Shown: positions 35,762-46,086, numbered from the stretch's first letter. The stretch: 64,000 nt of DNA from Paenibacillus xylanexedens (GCF_007680605.1 NZ_VEIO01000001.1:2795276-2859275), one strand, 5' to 3'. Numbers and translations: made by a program. The notes: a model not told the origin generated them from the sequence alone.

Positions 35762-36121
35762 TTATTGGTGTGAATCAGACAAACTTGTAAGCGCACCAAG
35801 TCTGGTTCCGCCCAGCAAATGGTAGTGCAAATGGTGCACCGTCTGCTCGCCATCTTGGCCGCAATTGTTAATCAGGCGGTATCCCGATTGCTGCACACCG
35901 AGCCGATTGGCAGCCTCCTGTGCAGCCATATGAATTTCTCCGATCAAGGGCAGATCCTCTGCGGTTACATCATTCATGGAAGCGATATGTTTCTTCGGAA
36001 CAATCAACACATGGGTCGGTGCCGCAGGATGAATATCGTGAAATACGACTACATGATCGTTTTCCAGTACTTTGTTGGAGGGAATGGTGCCCTCTACAAT
36101 TTTGCAAAATAAGCAATCCAT
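35762..36121 (-). CDS. Histidine triad (HIT) family nucleotide hydrolase
   Basis: A 119-residue HIT protein of the HinT branch, hydrolysing nucleoside phosphoramidates or related nucleotides. The triad is VHHLHYHLLGG near residue 100. The N-terminal CLFCKIVEG and HVLIVPKKH motifs are also typical. AGGAAGGGAGG lies upstream of the ATG. No clear terminator was found between it and rpsU. Confidence 0.95.
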   Translation of the reverse strand: MDCLFCKIVEGTIPSNKVLENDHVVVFHDIHPAAPTHVLIVPKKHIASMNDVTAEDLPLIGEIHMAAQEAANRLGVQQSGYRLINNCGQDGEQTVHHLHYHLLGGTRLGALTSLSDSHQ

Positions 36122-36240
36122 CGTACAATCCCTCCTTCCTTTGAGTTCGAATTATGTATACCCCTATATCATACTAAAAGTAAAATCGTACGTCCAATGC
36201 TTGGCAGATGACTCCTTTCCGCTCTCTGATCATCTGTAAA

Positions 36241-36269
36241 AGAAAAAGCCACACCTAGAGGCAGGGTGT
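36241..36269 (-). terminator. Probable terminator of the Sm-like gene
   Basis: On the minus strand ACACC and GGTGT form a short stem over a 9-base loop, followed by GGCTTTTTCTTTT. The stem is short. Confidence 0.5.
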
Positions 36270-36340
36270 CCCATTGCCGAGGTATGACCGTGATTGGATG
36301 ATGATTTCTTTGATACGAATTAATAAGGATTTAAACCATT

Positions 36341-36685
36341 TTAATAGTACGGCAATAAGGTTAGTGCCGTCAGGGCAAACAAAGGCAGCACCAGCCTGTT
36401 AAAACGTCGACGGCCATATCCGTAATAAGGGTAAGGAGCGGGGTACCCGTATCCAGGATAAAACCCACGAGCTGGCGTCGCCGGATAATGAACCATAGGC
36501 ATCATATTGGGCGCTGCATTTGCATGACTTCCCATGACTTCATTGCCAACCGGAACAGCCAAATAAATCATCTCATCATCCACATTCTCTACAATGCCAT
36601 CATAGTATGAACCATCATTCATCTGGATACAGACATAACGATGAATGTGATCCTTACATAGTTTTTTAGCCGCTACTTTATCCAT
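36341..36685 (-). CDS. Hypothetical protein with Sm-like N-terminus and Gly/Tyr/Pro-rich tail
   Basis: A 114-residue protein of no named family. The N-terminal 50 residues (HRYVCIQMNDGSYYDGIVENVDDEMIYL, broken here only for length) have the strand-turn-strand pattern of LSm/Hfq-like folds. The middle is rich in Gly, Tyr and Pro (YPGYGYPAPYPYYGYG), and the last 20 residues are hydrophobic. Such a Tyr/Gly/Pro-rich composition is seen in spore surface proteins, but no direct evidence links it. It stands alone between the HIT and sbcC genes. Confidence 0.7.
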   Translation of the reverse strand: MDKVAAKKLCKDHIHRYVCIQMNDGSYYDGIVENVDDEMIYLAVPVGNEVMGSHANAAPNMMPMVHYPATPARGFYPGYGYPAPYPYYGYGRRRFNRLVLPLFALTALTLLPYY

Positions 36686-36781
36686 GCCTAATCGCCTCCC
36701 AATTCAGTTCTTCTTCACCCTTCATCGTATTCAACTCTGGGCGAATTGACACTGTGTTCAAGACGTTTTGAACAAGAATGC

Positions 36782-36878
36782 AAAAAAAGAAGCCCCTCGT
36801 GAGCGGCCTTCCGAAGAAGTCCGGCTACGCGGACATCTATACAGGAAGCTTCCTGAACAGATGTCCGACGGGGGGCTT
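36782..36878 (-). terminator. Large branched terminator after the sbcDC operon
   Basis: Read on the minus strand, AAGCCCC-CG and its complement close a three-way structure. One arm is GGACATCT ... AGATGTCC around the perfect palindrome CAGGAAGCTTCCTG. The other arm is a GC-rich stem with a TTCG tetraloop (CGGACTTC/GAAGGCCG). Seven T residues follow the closing stem. At nearly 100 bases it is much larger than ordinary terminators in this window. Confidence 0.8.
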
Positions 36879-37011
36879 AAAACAAGTTTGTCGGCTTAGC
36901 TGTAGTATAACAGCAGGTTGAACCTGTATCTGTGACGAAACTCACTTGTTATCGCGTGATATCAAAAAAAGAAATATTTTTACAAATAAATCATTTATAC
37001 ACATCCTGGAC

Positions 37012-40000
37012 TCATAGACTTTCCATCACAACCCTGGAACCTGTACCCGCATCACCAGCCGGAATCACGACCAGTTTGCGTTGCAAACGCGCACGCAGTT
37101 CAGGAACGTGACTGATAATGCCCACAGCCAGTCGATCGTCATGCAATTTTTCCAGTGAAGTAATAACCGTATCCAGCAGTTCCGGGTCTAATGTGCCGAA
37201 CCCTTCATCCAGGAAGAAAAATTGTAGCGGATATTGCCCGCGCAGCTGAATCTGGGCGGATAGTGCCAGCGCAAGCGACAACGAGGTCAGGAACGTTTCT
37301 CCACCAGACAAGGTTGATACCGGACGTTTCACACCACCGTTGGCATCGTCACAGATCACAAAGCCGCCGCCCGAATCCACTTCAAGGGAATACCTCTGCT
37401 TGGTAAGGAAGCGCAGACGCTGGGAAGCCGCATGACTTACCTGCATCAGTTGCTCTTCGGCAATGTACTCGACAAACGTATTCCCCCGGAACGCGGTCTG
37501 CAACTTGCTAAGCAACTCGCCCTGGTGACTGATCTCCAGCCGTTTCGTCTCCAGCTCCGTCCAGCGAACATGGCGTTGCTGCACATCCTCCAGATCCCGT
37601 TCGGCACGTGCTTTCACCTGCAGGGCAGTTTCATCCTCATATCTGGCCTGTTTCAAACGTTCTGTGCAAGCGATCCACTGTTCCTCAGTCACAACCGCAC
37701 CATCCAGTTTTTGCTCCAATTCACGTAGCTGAGAAGCAAGTTCGCGCTCTCGCTCACGATGATGCTGTATTTCTTTCTGTAGCCGTTCTGCTTCCTCGGC
37801 AGCCAGCGCCGCCTGTGTGACAGCGATATCTGTCTCGAACGCGGATTGCTCCAAGAGTAGCCGCCAGCGCTCCTGTGCCAACTCCAGATGTTCTGCAGCT
37901 GATGCGGCGGCCTGCCCGGCCATTACGTCACGTTTCACCGATTCCTGCTTCTGTGCATCCGCTTGTTTAAATCGCTCTGCAGCTAGCTCGGCAGTCTTGC
38001 GCAGTCCATCGAGGCGATCCTGTGTCTCGCGGATCAGATCTTCTACCCTTTGCTCTCCTACCCACTGGCGCAAACGTTCTTCTTTCTCGGCCAGTTGTTT
38101 GCTGCCGCCTTGCCATTCGGTCTGCCACTGGATCAGTTGCTTGTCCAATTCCACCAGCTTCTGCTGCAATGACTGGACAAGCTGCTCTTTCTCCTCAAGG
38201 AACGTCACGCTCTTGGCCAGACGTTCCTTGATGTCTTCGGCGCGTGCATCGCGCTCCTGCATCGCTTGATAGAGGCCTGCGGCCTCCTCCTGGGCGATGT
38301 CAGGCATTTCCGCGGCCCAGCGGCTCTGCAACGCAGCCGTAGCGGCTTCGCTCTCGGCCAGCTTGCGCTCCGCCTGGGCGAGCCCGGCACGGCCGGCCTC
38401 TTGCGCAGCTGCCGCTTCCATGCGGCGCTGCTGCGCGCCAGAAGCCGCCTGCTGCAACGCGGCGGCTTCGCCCTGCAGCGGCGCTGCTGCGGCAGCCAGC
38501 GCCTGCGCGGCTTCGCGCAGCGCAGCGGCACGCGCCGCCCAGCCCGCCGGAGATCGCCCATCCTCGGGCGATCCGGCAGGCTCGGGCTCCGCTGCCGCAG
38601 GCGCGGCCTCGGCTGCGGCCGTGGCATCGCCGGCCGCGGCGCCAAGCTGCGTCAGCAGGCTGCGACGTTCGTGCAGCTGCTGGCGCAGCCCAAAGCGCAG
38701 CTCCTGCAGCTCCGCGTGCAGGCTGCGCAACAGTTCCAGGTCCGCATCGTCTGCGTGCGGACCTTCTCCCGGCGGCGCAGCCGGGAGCGGGTGGTGTGCG
38801 GAGCCGCACACCGGGCATGGCTCGCCGTCCCGCAATTCGGCGCGCAGGGCAGCGGAAAGCCGGTGCATCTCCTGCTCACGCATCGAACGGCGTAGCTGCT
38901 CCTCCGCACGGGCCAGCAAGCGCTGTTCACTGTTCATATCCTGCTCACAGGCAAGCAAGGCCTCAAGACCTGCTGACGCCTGTTCCACCAATTGCTCGCG
39001 CTGTTCGGTCAGGCGTCCCTCTTCCGCAGCTGCCGCTCCCAGCTTGGCAGCCCATTGTTCTGCAGACTGTTGATAGGTCTGCATGTCCGCTTTATGCTGT
39101 TTCACCTGCTCAAACGCTGTATCGATCCGATGTTTCAGCTCAAGCGCGGCTTGCAGTCGTCTGCGTTCTTCTGATTTCACTTCATTCGGTTTGAGACTTT
39201 CCTGCAATTCCTCACGCCGTTTGCGTCCACGCATTTGCAGTTCCTGCTCTTTATCCAGCTGTTGTCTAAAGTTTGCCTGTTCGGCCTGCCCTTTCTCCAT
39301 CAACTGTGCTAGCCGTGAGCAATCCGCCTGCAGAACATCACGTTCGCGTTGCAGCTCTTTGGCCTGTTCCAATTGATCCAGACGCAGGAGCAATTTGGGC
39401 TCTTCGGCTCCAAGCTGCCCCCGAGCCTCTTCTGCCTTTTCGGCTTCCTGCAAAGCCACATGTTCATGCTCCGACGCCAGTTTCGTAGCAGTTTCTGCTT
39501 CCATTTGTCGCTGCTTGTGGGCTGCTGATGCGTCTTGAACCGACTGAAGCGCAGGTAGCATCTTCTCGGCTGCTCCCGACCGTTTCAAACGCTCCTCATC
39601 CGCTTCAATCTGTTCCGCCTTGGCGTGGAGTTGTTGCTGTTCTTGCAATCGCACTTGTTGTTCCTTATTCAGCTCACGAATCCGACCGAACTGTTCTGCT
39701 TCCTTCACCGCCGAATCCAGCTCTTTCCGTGAGGATTCTGCGTGCTGAACCGCTGCCTTAAGCAACTGCTTTGTTTCTTCAAGCATTTCTTTACTCGCAT
39801 TGCCAAGTCCCTGCTGCTCCGCAGCAAGGGATTGATGAGCCATATCATTATCCTTGACCCGCCGACTTAATTTAATCGCGAGCTGATCTCCATACTTCTC
39901 CAGATGAAATAGCCGCTGCAGCATCTGCCTCCGCTCACTGCCTTTCAGGGAAAGAAATTCGGCAAATTTCCCTTGCGGTAATACTACCGCTCTCGTAAAA

Positions 40001-40431
40001 TCATCCATTTTCAGACCAATGACATCTTCAACGCACCGATTAACTTCTGCCAGCTTGTCAGCTAACACTTGATCTTCTCCATCAATCGTTTCAATAAACT
40101 TGCTGACCGTATTACTGACGGACACTTCATTGTTACGCTTAAAGCGCCGCTCGACCCGAAATCTACGGGTTCCAGCCGCCGAAGCAAGCTCAAACGTAAA
40201 AGCAACCGATAACGAATCTTCAGCATGATTCATGATGCCCTGTGTACCATTGACTGCCCGCTCCACCTTGCCATACATGGCGAGGGTGATCGCATCAAGC
40301 AAGGAAGACTTGCCGCTGCCGGTAGGTCCGAAAATACCAAACAAACCTGTTTCGGTAAGTACCGTAAAATCAATCTCCTGCAACTCACGATAACTTTGCA
40401 GCCCGGCGACTTTCAATAAAATCGGTCTCAT
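37012..40431 (-). CDS. sbcC: SbcC subunit of the SbcCD DNA hairpin nuclease
   Basis: A 1139-residue SMC-like ATPase, partner of SbcD in cleaving DNA ends and hairpins. Walker A GPTGSGKSSLLDAI is near residue 35, long coiled coils flank a zinc hook with CPVC near residue 540, and the C-terminal ABC signature STLSGGETFLTSLSLALAL and FLDEGFGTLD close the ATPase. The coiled coil just after the hook (about 38280-38640) is extremely Ala-rich and GC-rich, unlike the rest of the gene. Its ATG overlaps the sbcD stop by 4 bases. Confidence 0.96.
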   Translation of the reverse strand: MRPILLKVAGLQSYRELQEIDFTVLTETGLFGIFGPTGSGKSSLLDAITLAMYGKVERAVNGTQGIMNHAEDSLSVAFTFELASAAGTRRFRVERRFKRNNEVSVSNTVSKFIETIDGEDQVLADKLAEVNRCVEDVIGLKMDDFTRAVVLPQGKFAEFLSLKGSERRQMLQRLFHLEKYGDQLAIKLSRRVKDNDMAHQSLAAEQQGLGNASKEMLEETKQLLKAAVQHAESSRKELDSAVKEAEQFGRIRELNKEQQVRLQEQQQLHAKAEQIEADEERLKRSGAAEKMLPALQSVQDASAAHKQRQMEAETATKLASEHEHVALQEAEKAEEARGQLGAEEPKLLLRLDQLEQAKELQRERDVLQADCSRLAQLMEKGQAEQANFRQQLDKEQELQMRGRKRREELQESLKPNEVKSEERRRLQAALELKHRIDTAFEQVKQHKADMQTYQQSAEQWAAKLGAAAAEEGRLTEQREQLVEQASAGLEALLACEQDMNSEQRLLARAEEQLRRSMREQEMHRLSAALRAELRDGEPCPVCGSAHHPLPAAPPGEGPHADDADLELLRSLHAELQELRFGLRQQLHERRSLLTQLGAAAGDATAAAEAAPAAAEPEPAGSPEDGRSPAGWAARAAALREAAQALAAAAAPLQGEAAALQQAASGAQQRRMEAAAAQEAGRAGLAQAERKLAESEAATAALQSRWAAEMPDIAQEEAAGLYQAMQERDARAEDIKERLAKSVTFLEEKEQLVQSLQQKLVELDKQLIQWQTEWQGGSKQLAEKEERLRQWVGEQRVEDLIRETQDRLDGLRKTAELAAERFKQADAQKQESVKRDVMAGQAAASAAEHLELAQERWRLLLEQSAFETDIAVTQAALAAEEAERLQKEIQHHRERERELASQLRELEQKLDGAVVTEEQWIACTERLKQARYEDETALQVKARAERDLEDVQQRHVRWTELETKRLEISHQGELLSKLQTAFRGNTFVEYIAEEQLMQVSHAASQRLRFLTKQRYSLEVDSGGGFVICDDANGGVKRPVSTLSGGETFLTSLSLALALSAQIQLRGQYPLQFFFLDEGFGTLDPELLDTVITSLEKLHDDRLAVGIISHVPELRARLQRKLVVIPAGDAGTGSRVVMESL

Positions 40432-41612
40432 CGGCCTTCGACCTCCTCACGCACGCCTGGCTCATCTTCATCCACTAACTCCAGAAACAGTTGTACCAAG
40501 CTATCTTCTGGTAGCGCTCCACCGGTTTGGCGCTGATAAAACTTGCGAAAAAGCTCATGCACAGGCAGTTCTGAACGTTGTTCCGTGAACCCTGCGGCCT
40601 CCATCTCCGGATACACCGGGCGAATATGGATAATGCCCTCATGAGCTTTACGTAACTGCTGAATTTCTTTTAGAGACATTGCATCCTCCAGCCAGACTTC
40701 CATGTCGATGTATGCCTGTGAGTCACGCCCTTCGTCCAGCCAACGGTACACTTCCGCCAGACCGCCTCTCGCCTTCCAACGAACCAGTGGGTTGCCTGAG
40801 GTAAGCAACACTTCTTCTACTTGTGCAGCTCCACCTGGCGTAAGGTCCACCATCGTAACGGATTTGCTCTGCCCCGCTTCCGAGAAGCTGTACGCCAGGG
40901 GAGACCCACTATACCGAATCACACCGTCTCCTTTGACGGCTTGCGCACGATGGAGATGTCCCAGAGCCGTGTATTGAGCACCAGTGGTCAGGGAAGAAGG
41001 ATCTACAGTGTACGCTCCCCCCACCTGAATAGGCCGTTCAGAATCGCTCTCTACTCCGCCCAATACATAGATATGACTCATAGCGAGATTGACTGTATCC
41101 GGACGAAAGGAAGACGCCAGACGTTGCATTAACATCCCTACTCTGCGGCTGTATGCTTGACGCAGTACATTCTCGTCACCATCTGTGGTTAACAGCTCAT
41201 TTAATCTCGCTTCCGAGGGGTAGGGCAAAGCCGCAATATGCGCTGTCTCCCCGGTTCGACGGGTATGAATAGTAACAGCCTCTGACACAGGTGTACCTAC
41301 TAATGTAATTCCCTGTCTGTTCACAAGGGGAGTTACCGAAGCTACACGTTCGGGTTGATCATGGTTACCTGCAATGACAACAAGTGGCCTGCCACTTTCA
41401 GTCAAACGTGCCGCCGCCTCATAAAACAGCTGTTCCGCCGACGCAGGCGGATTCACCGAATCATACACATCTCCAGCCATCAAAATGGCATCAGCCTGCT
41501 GATCGTCCGCTAGTTTGACGAGTTCATCGATGAAATCCTCCTGTTCGCGGAGCCGGCTTCGTCCCTCCAGCGTTTTCCCCAGATGCCAGTCTCCCGTATG
41601 CAAGATACGCAT
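40428..41612 (-). CDS. sbcD: SbcD nuclease subunit of SbcCD
   Basis: A 394-residue calcineurin-type phosphoesterase. Metal-binding motifs TGDWHLGK (N-terminus), MAGDVYDSVNPP, IAGNHDQPER and LGHLHRAQ are all present. The ATG at 41612 is chosen because AGGTGG stands 8 bases upstream; the GTG at 41624 overlaps that site. It follows addA by about 100 bases, in the order addB-addA-sbcD-sbcC known from Bacillus. Confidence 0.96.
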   Translation of the reverse strand: MRILHTGDWHLGKTLEGRSRLREQEDFIDELVKLADDQQADAILMAGDVYDSVNPPASAEQLFYEAAARLTESGRPLVVIAGNHDQPERVASVTPLVNRQGITLVGTPVSEAVTIHTRRTGETAHIAALPYPSEARLNELLTTDGDENVLRQAYSRRVGMLMQRLASSFRPDTVNLAMSHIYVLGGVESDSERPIQVGGAYTVDPSSLTTGAQYTALGHLHRAQAVKGDGVIRYSGSPLAYSFSEAGQSKSVTMVDLTPGGAAQVEEVLLTSGNPLVRWKARGGLAEVYRWLDEGRDSQAYIDMEVWLEDAMSLKEIQQLRKAHEGIIHIRPVYPEMEAAGFTEQRSELPVHELFRKFYQRQTGGALPEDSLVQLFLELVDEDEPGVREEVEGR

Positions 41613-41712
41613 CGTCCGTTCCACCTCTCTCTACTACGTCTTCTATCATTTCATCCCTCATTCGTCACTCATTGAACAAAAGATATTCAACACTCAGAAA
41701 CTCCAAGCCCCT

Positions 41713-44700
41713 TTATAACTTAACCGCATGACCGCCATCGAAAAAATAAAGCCATGTGTGGTCGACTTGGCGACCCAATATATCTTCAATTGCCCGTTCG
41801 TACAGCCGCAGCTGGAACCGGTAGTTTTCAACCAGAGGTTCCACTCCTCCGCGATGTTCAAGCACTCGATCCGTCTTGTAATCTAGCAGAACAAGTTCTC
41901 CATCAACCTCATAAAGACAGTCAATAATCCCCCTGACAAGCACCGTTTCATCCTGTAGCACAGCCTGTAATCTATCGTTTTCACTGTGTATCTCCTGCTC
42001 CTCGTTTGGCCGTAATCCACGAATCCATTCCGCAGGAGATTGATGTGCCGGGAGACCATATGTGAACGGGATTTCCCTTCGAATCCACGCCGCACGCAAC
42101 ATTTCCATTCCTGGTTGTGTATCAAAAAAGGTAATCAGTTCACTTCGTTCAATCGCCTCTGCTTGATAAGGAAGCAATATTTGAATCGCCAGCAGGCGCG
42201 AAATCGTCTCATCAACAACTGCTTCATCCACAACAGATCCGTCAACAGGGAGATGCTGCATCAGCGTATGGTACACCGTTCCCCGTTCTGTTCCTGTCAG
42301 CTGCCGCTCTCCCATGAATTTGGGACGTCGCAAATGTAGTTTGAACGAATATTGTGTCGCTGGGCTTGTCTTACTATCATCGCTTCCAGACCAATTGCTA
42401 TTACTGCCTCCAGTCCAAGCTTGTTCCTGCAGTTCTTCCATGACGGGGTACGAGGCATCCTCCTGTGTCGATACCAGACTCTTGATTTCGGTCACCGAAG
42501 TGCTCGCCGCCACTTGTGTAGCTGATTCATATGGATACGTCCAGGAAAGCCGCTTATCGATCTCACGCACAAGCGCATTTTGAGCATCAACATCCAAAGC
42601 CTCTTCACTGTTTGCTTTTAGATCCACTAGTTCATCCGTCTTCTGATTTGCGGTAACCGAATCAATCTCTGAAAGTGGATTGGATTGTACGCCTTCGGGA
42701 TGCCCGATCACTTCTACCGATGGGTTCATTCTGACGGGTCTCACGGCCTGCAAAGCAGCCAATCGTTCTCTCCGCAATTCAGTTAATTCATCCTCTTCAC
42801 GCTCTACAAGGTCGGCGTGTTGCTGGAGAGATACCCGATCCGCAGCAACCACAGATATGCTCCAGCGAGATTCATCACTCGCAAGGCAAGCCGCATAAGA
42901 ATCACGATCACCTGCAAGCTCACGCAACACCTCGGCGTCCCGGTGCCTGATCAAAGCGGGCCCGATCCAATCCAGATAATTTCGTCCCGCAGCAAGCAGA
43001 TAATCGGGTAGCGCAAGCTCTGGACTGTCTTTAACCTGTGACCAGGTCTGTGCTTTTTTGGCAGCGTCCTTCACGGTGCCTACCAGCACCATTTTTTCTT
43101 TTGGCCGGGTTAAAGCCACATAAAGCACACGCATTTCTTCCGCAAGCAGTTCAAACTGAGCCCGGCGACGTATAGCCAGATTGGCTAATGTAGGATAGGC
43201 CACCCTGTTGTCACGGTCCACGAACCTTGGGCCAAAACCAAGTTCCTTGTGCATCAGAAACGGTGCATGCAGATCTTGCTGATTAAACATTTTGGAGATA
43301 CCGCCAACAAACACAATCGGGAACTCCAACCCTTTGCTTCGATGGATTGTCATAATACGTACGGCATTATCCTGTTCCCCTGAACCACTGGCTACGGTGC
43401 CCAGGTCTCCGCCATTTTCCCGTAGTCTTGAGACATATGTCAGGAAGCGGAACAGCCCGCGGTTTGCAGTTGCTTCCTCATATTGACGCGCGCGATCATA
43501 CAGAGCCTTCAGATTACTTTGACGCTGCTGACCGCCAGGAAGTCCGCCAACCCAATCCAAATATCCGGTCTCCCGGTAAATCCGCCAGATCAGCTCGCTT
43601 AAACTGCCTTGTCTTGCCTCAAGTCTCCACTGTTCCAGCTGACGCATGAAATGAATGAGTTTCTGTTGCAACTGCGAGTGCGCGAGTTCGTTTCCTTCTT
43701 TTCCGCCCATAAAGCCTGCATCTTGTTCAGCCGTTTCCGTTTGCAGATCAGCTCCCGAATCAACTTCCATCTCTGCGGTAACAGCTGATTGGCGCTGAGC
43801 CTGTTCGATTTCTGACCAGCCTTCTGGCCACTGCATCTGGATCAAATCGTCAACATACGAATCCCGTCCGGACTCAGAACGTTGACCAGTCCCATCGTGG
43901 GCATTTCTCCACTCTCCTGCGGCAGAAACAACCGCATCATAGAAGGACTGTCTTTTATCCCCCAGTCGAATCTGAGCAAGCCCTTCTTCATCTAGACCAA
44001 CAATGGGAGAGCGAAGGACGGAGGCCAGAGGAATATCCTGTCTTGGATTGTCCACAAGCTGCAACAGAGATAACATCACTTCCACTTCCGTAGCTTGAAA
44101 ATATCCCTTGCTCTGCTCTCCACCTGCAGGGATGCCCTGCTGTCTGAATTCCTCAATCATCAGCGGTGCCCACATTAGCGTGGAACGCAACAAAATAACA
44201 ATGTCTCCATAACGTGCCGGACGCATCGTTTGCAAAGCCTTGTCATACACGCTCAATGCAGGCTTGTCTGTCTCTCCGACCATCTCTCGGATACGCGCTG
44301 CGATGGCTCGCGCTTCCAATTGAGCCGTTTCGAGTTCGGCATTCTCCAGTTCTGTAGCAGCGGCTGCATCCACACCGTCTTCCGCACCTTCGGGCACATC
44401 CGTGCCGCCGCCTTGGCGATCGATTAACATAAGCTCAGGTGTATAAGCTTCGCTTCCAAGTGTCTCTGACGGGAAGGAAGCGCCGTAAGCCAGCTGAGCC
44501 CGTTCATCATAAGCGATCTCGGCGACCCCTTCATTCATCAACTGTCTGAATATGACGTTGACGGAATGCACCACTTCGGCACGACTGCGGAAATTGCGGG
44601 CAAGGTCAATTCGTTTCCCCGTTCCCGTTGCTATACCCGTTCTTGTACCATTCTCTTCCTCATCACCTGTATCCACATGAACACTCGGGGTGTAGTTACG

Positions 44701-46086
44701 GTATTTGTTCATGAACAAGCCGGGTTCAGCCAAGCGGAAACGGTAAATGCTCTGTTTAACATCACCAACCATAAATCGGTTCCCTGGATTCTCTCTGGAG
44801 ATCAACCTGACGATATCCTCCTGAACCGTGTTGGTATCCTGATATTCATCCAGCAGTACTTCATCAAAACGCGCACGATATTCCATCGCCGCATCCGAAG
44901 GCATGGAATGTTCAGGGGTCGAATCCTCATGGCGCAAAATGTGCAGACAATAGTGCTCCAGATCGTTAAAATCAACTTGTCCGCGTTCCTGCTTCGCCTG
45001 AAGATACCGTTCGCCAAAGGTGCTGACTAGGCGGGAAAGCTCCTGCATCAACGGTGCAGCCTGTTCCAGCTCCTGCCAAAAAGAGAATGCACTCCTGCCA
45101 AAAAGTGAACCTTTCAGATCGGCAACAGCCTTTTTAGCCGTTTCCCGCAACTCCTTCACCTGTTCCTGCAAACCAGGGTCGGTCTGATCTTTTTTACAAG
45201 GTTTCAATTTGCCAAATGCAGCTGGCTGGAATACCTCAGGCAACCTTTCCCAAGGCATGACTTCAACAGCGGATAAAAGCTCTTCAACCATCGCCAAATC
45301 CTCTTTGAGTGTCTCAGCATAAGGTGCAGGACCCTCTGGTTGCAACGAAATCTGAATTCCTTGCCGCAGCAAACCTGCCGCCCCGCCCAAAGCGAGAGCC
45401 GCATCCCGTAAAATGCTCTGCACCCATGCCGATTGCCCCAGTGCCTCTACGCTTTCCACCTGAAAAGCTTCAGCCATTTCCATCAACCAGTGATCTGGCC
45501 AGGAGTGGCTTCGCGAGAAATCATATAAACGCTGCACCAGCCGGTGCATCGCATCATCATTTCGCTCTCCGCTGAACCAGTCCACCAGTTCGCGGAACGT
45601 ACTGCCCTCGTCTTCTTCGCCATACTTCTCCTCGAACAACTCCTCCAGCAATTCCTGACGGAGCATCTCAGCCTCATTTTCATTCAGAATACGAAAAGCC
45701 GGATTTAGCGGAATCTGCTGATAATACCTGCGAATGACTTCCATACAGAAGGAGTGCAGCGTTGTAATGGATGCCCGTCCGAGCAACGACAACTGCCTGC
45801 GCAAATGCTCCTCCTCCGGTTGCTCCTCAAGCGCACGTTCCAGCGCTTCCCGAATACGCTGTTTCATCTCGGCCGCAGCTGCCTTCGTAAACGTGGCTAC
45901 CAGCAAGCGGTCCACGCTGAATCCTTGGGAAGGGTCTGCAATTTTTCGGATAATCCGCTCCACCAGAACAGCTGTTTTTCCTGATCCTGCAGCTGCGGCG
46001 ACCAGAATATCTTCTCCACGCTCGGAAATGGCGCTCCATTGATCATCACTCCAGAAGCTGCCTTCCGGTTTAGGCATATGCATCAT
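41713..46086 (-). CDS. addA: AddA helicase-nuclease subunit
   Basis: A 1457-residue UvrD-type helicase and nuclease which with AddB processes double-strand breaks up to a Chi site for RecA loading. Walker A VAAAAGSGKTAVLVERI is near residue 30. Helicase motifs include DEYQDTN, VGDVKQSIYRFR and TIHRSKGLEFP. A RecB-type nuclease with LLDYKTDRV is near the C-terminus. Its ATG at 46086 overlaps the addB stop (ATGA). AAGGAAGGGG lies just upstream. Confidence 0.96.
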   Translation of the reverse strand: MMHMPKPEGSFWSDDQWSAISERGEDILVAAAAGSGKTAVLVERIIRKIADPSQGFSVDRLLVATFTKAAAAEMKQRIREALERALEEQPEEEHLRRQLSLLGRASITTLHSFCMEVIRRYYQQIPLNPAFRILNENEAEMLRQELLEELFEEKYGEEDEGSTFRELVDWFSGERNDDAMHRLVQRLYDFSRSHSWPDHWLMEMAEAFQVESVEALGQSAWVQSILRDAALALGGAAGLLRQGIQISLQPEGPAPYAETLKEDLAMVEELLSAVEVMPWERLPEVFQPAAFGKLKPCKKDQTDPGLQEQVKELRETAKKAVADLKGSLFGRSAFSFWQELEQAAPLMQELSRLVSTFGERYLQAKQERGQVDFNDLEHYCLHILRHEDSTPEHSMPSDAAMEYRARFDEVLLDEYQDTNTVQEDIVRLISRENPGNRFMVGDVKQSIYRFRLAEPGLFMNKYRNYTPSVHVDTGDEEENGTRTGIATGTGKRIDLARNFRSRAEVVHSVNVIFRQLMNEGVAEIAYDERAQLAYGASFPSETLGSEAYTPELMLIDRQGGGTDVPEGAEDGVDAAAATELENAELETAQLEARAIAARIREMVGETDKPALSVYDKALQTMRPARYGDIVILLRSTLMWAPLMIEEFRQQGIPAGGEQSKGYFQATEVEVMLSLLQLVDNPRQDIPLASVLRSPIVGLDEEGLAQIRLGDKRQSFYDAVVSAAGEWRNAHDGTGQRSESGRDSYVDDLIQMQWPEGWSEIEQAQRQSAVTAEMEVDSGADLQTETAEQDAGFMGGKEGNELAHSQLQQKLIHFMRQLEQWRLEARQGSLSELIWRIYRETGYLDWVGGLPGGQQRQSNLKALYDRARQYEEATANRGLFRFLTYVSRLRENGGDLGTVASGSGEQDNAVRIMTIHRSKGLEFPIVFVGGISKMFNQQDLHAPFLMHKELGFGPRFVDRDNRVAYPTLANLAIRRRAQFELLAEEMRVLYVALTRPKEKMVLVGTVKDAAKKAQTWSQVKDSPELALPDYLLAAGRNYLDWIGPALIRHRDAEVLRELAGDRDSYAACLASDESRWSISVVAADRVSLQQHADLVEREEDELTELRRERLAALQAVRPVRMNPSVEVIGHPEGVQSNPLSEIDSVTANQKTDELVDLKANSEEALDVDAQNALVREIDKRLSWTYPYESATQVAASTSVTEIKSLVSTQEDASYPVMEELQEQAWTGGSNSNWSGSDDSKTSPATQYSFKLHLRRPKFMGERQLTGTERGTVYHTLMQHLPVDGSVVDEAVVDETISRLLAIQILLPYQAEAIERSELITFFDTQPGMEMLRAAWIRREIPFTYGLPAHQSPAEWIRGLRPNEEQEIHSENDRLQAVLQDETVLVRGIIDCLYEVDGELVLLDYKTDRVLEHRGGVEPLVENYRFQLRLYERAIEDILGRQVDHTWLYFFDGGHAVKL

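Noticed and set aside
38266..39073. Long plus-strand and alternative minus-strand frames in sbcC
   Set aside because: They are produced by the GC-rich, Ala-rich segment where stop codons are rare in all frames; no ribosome site or family match.
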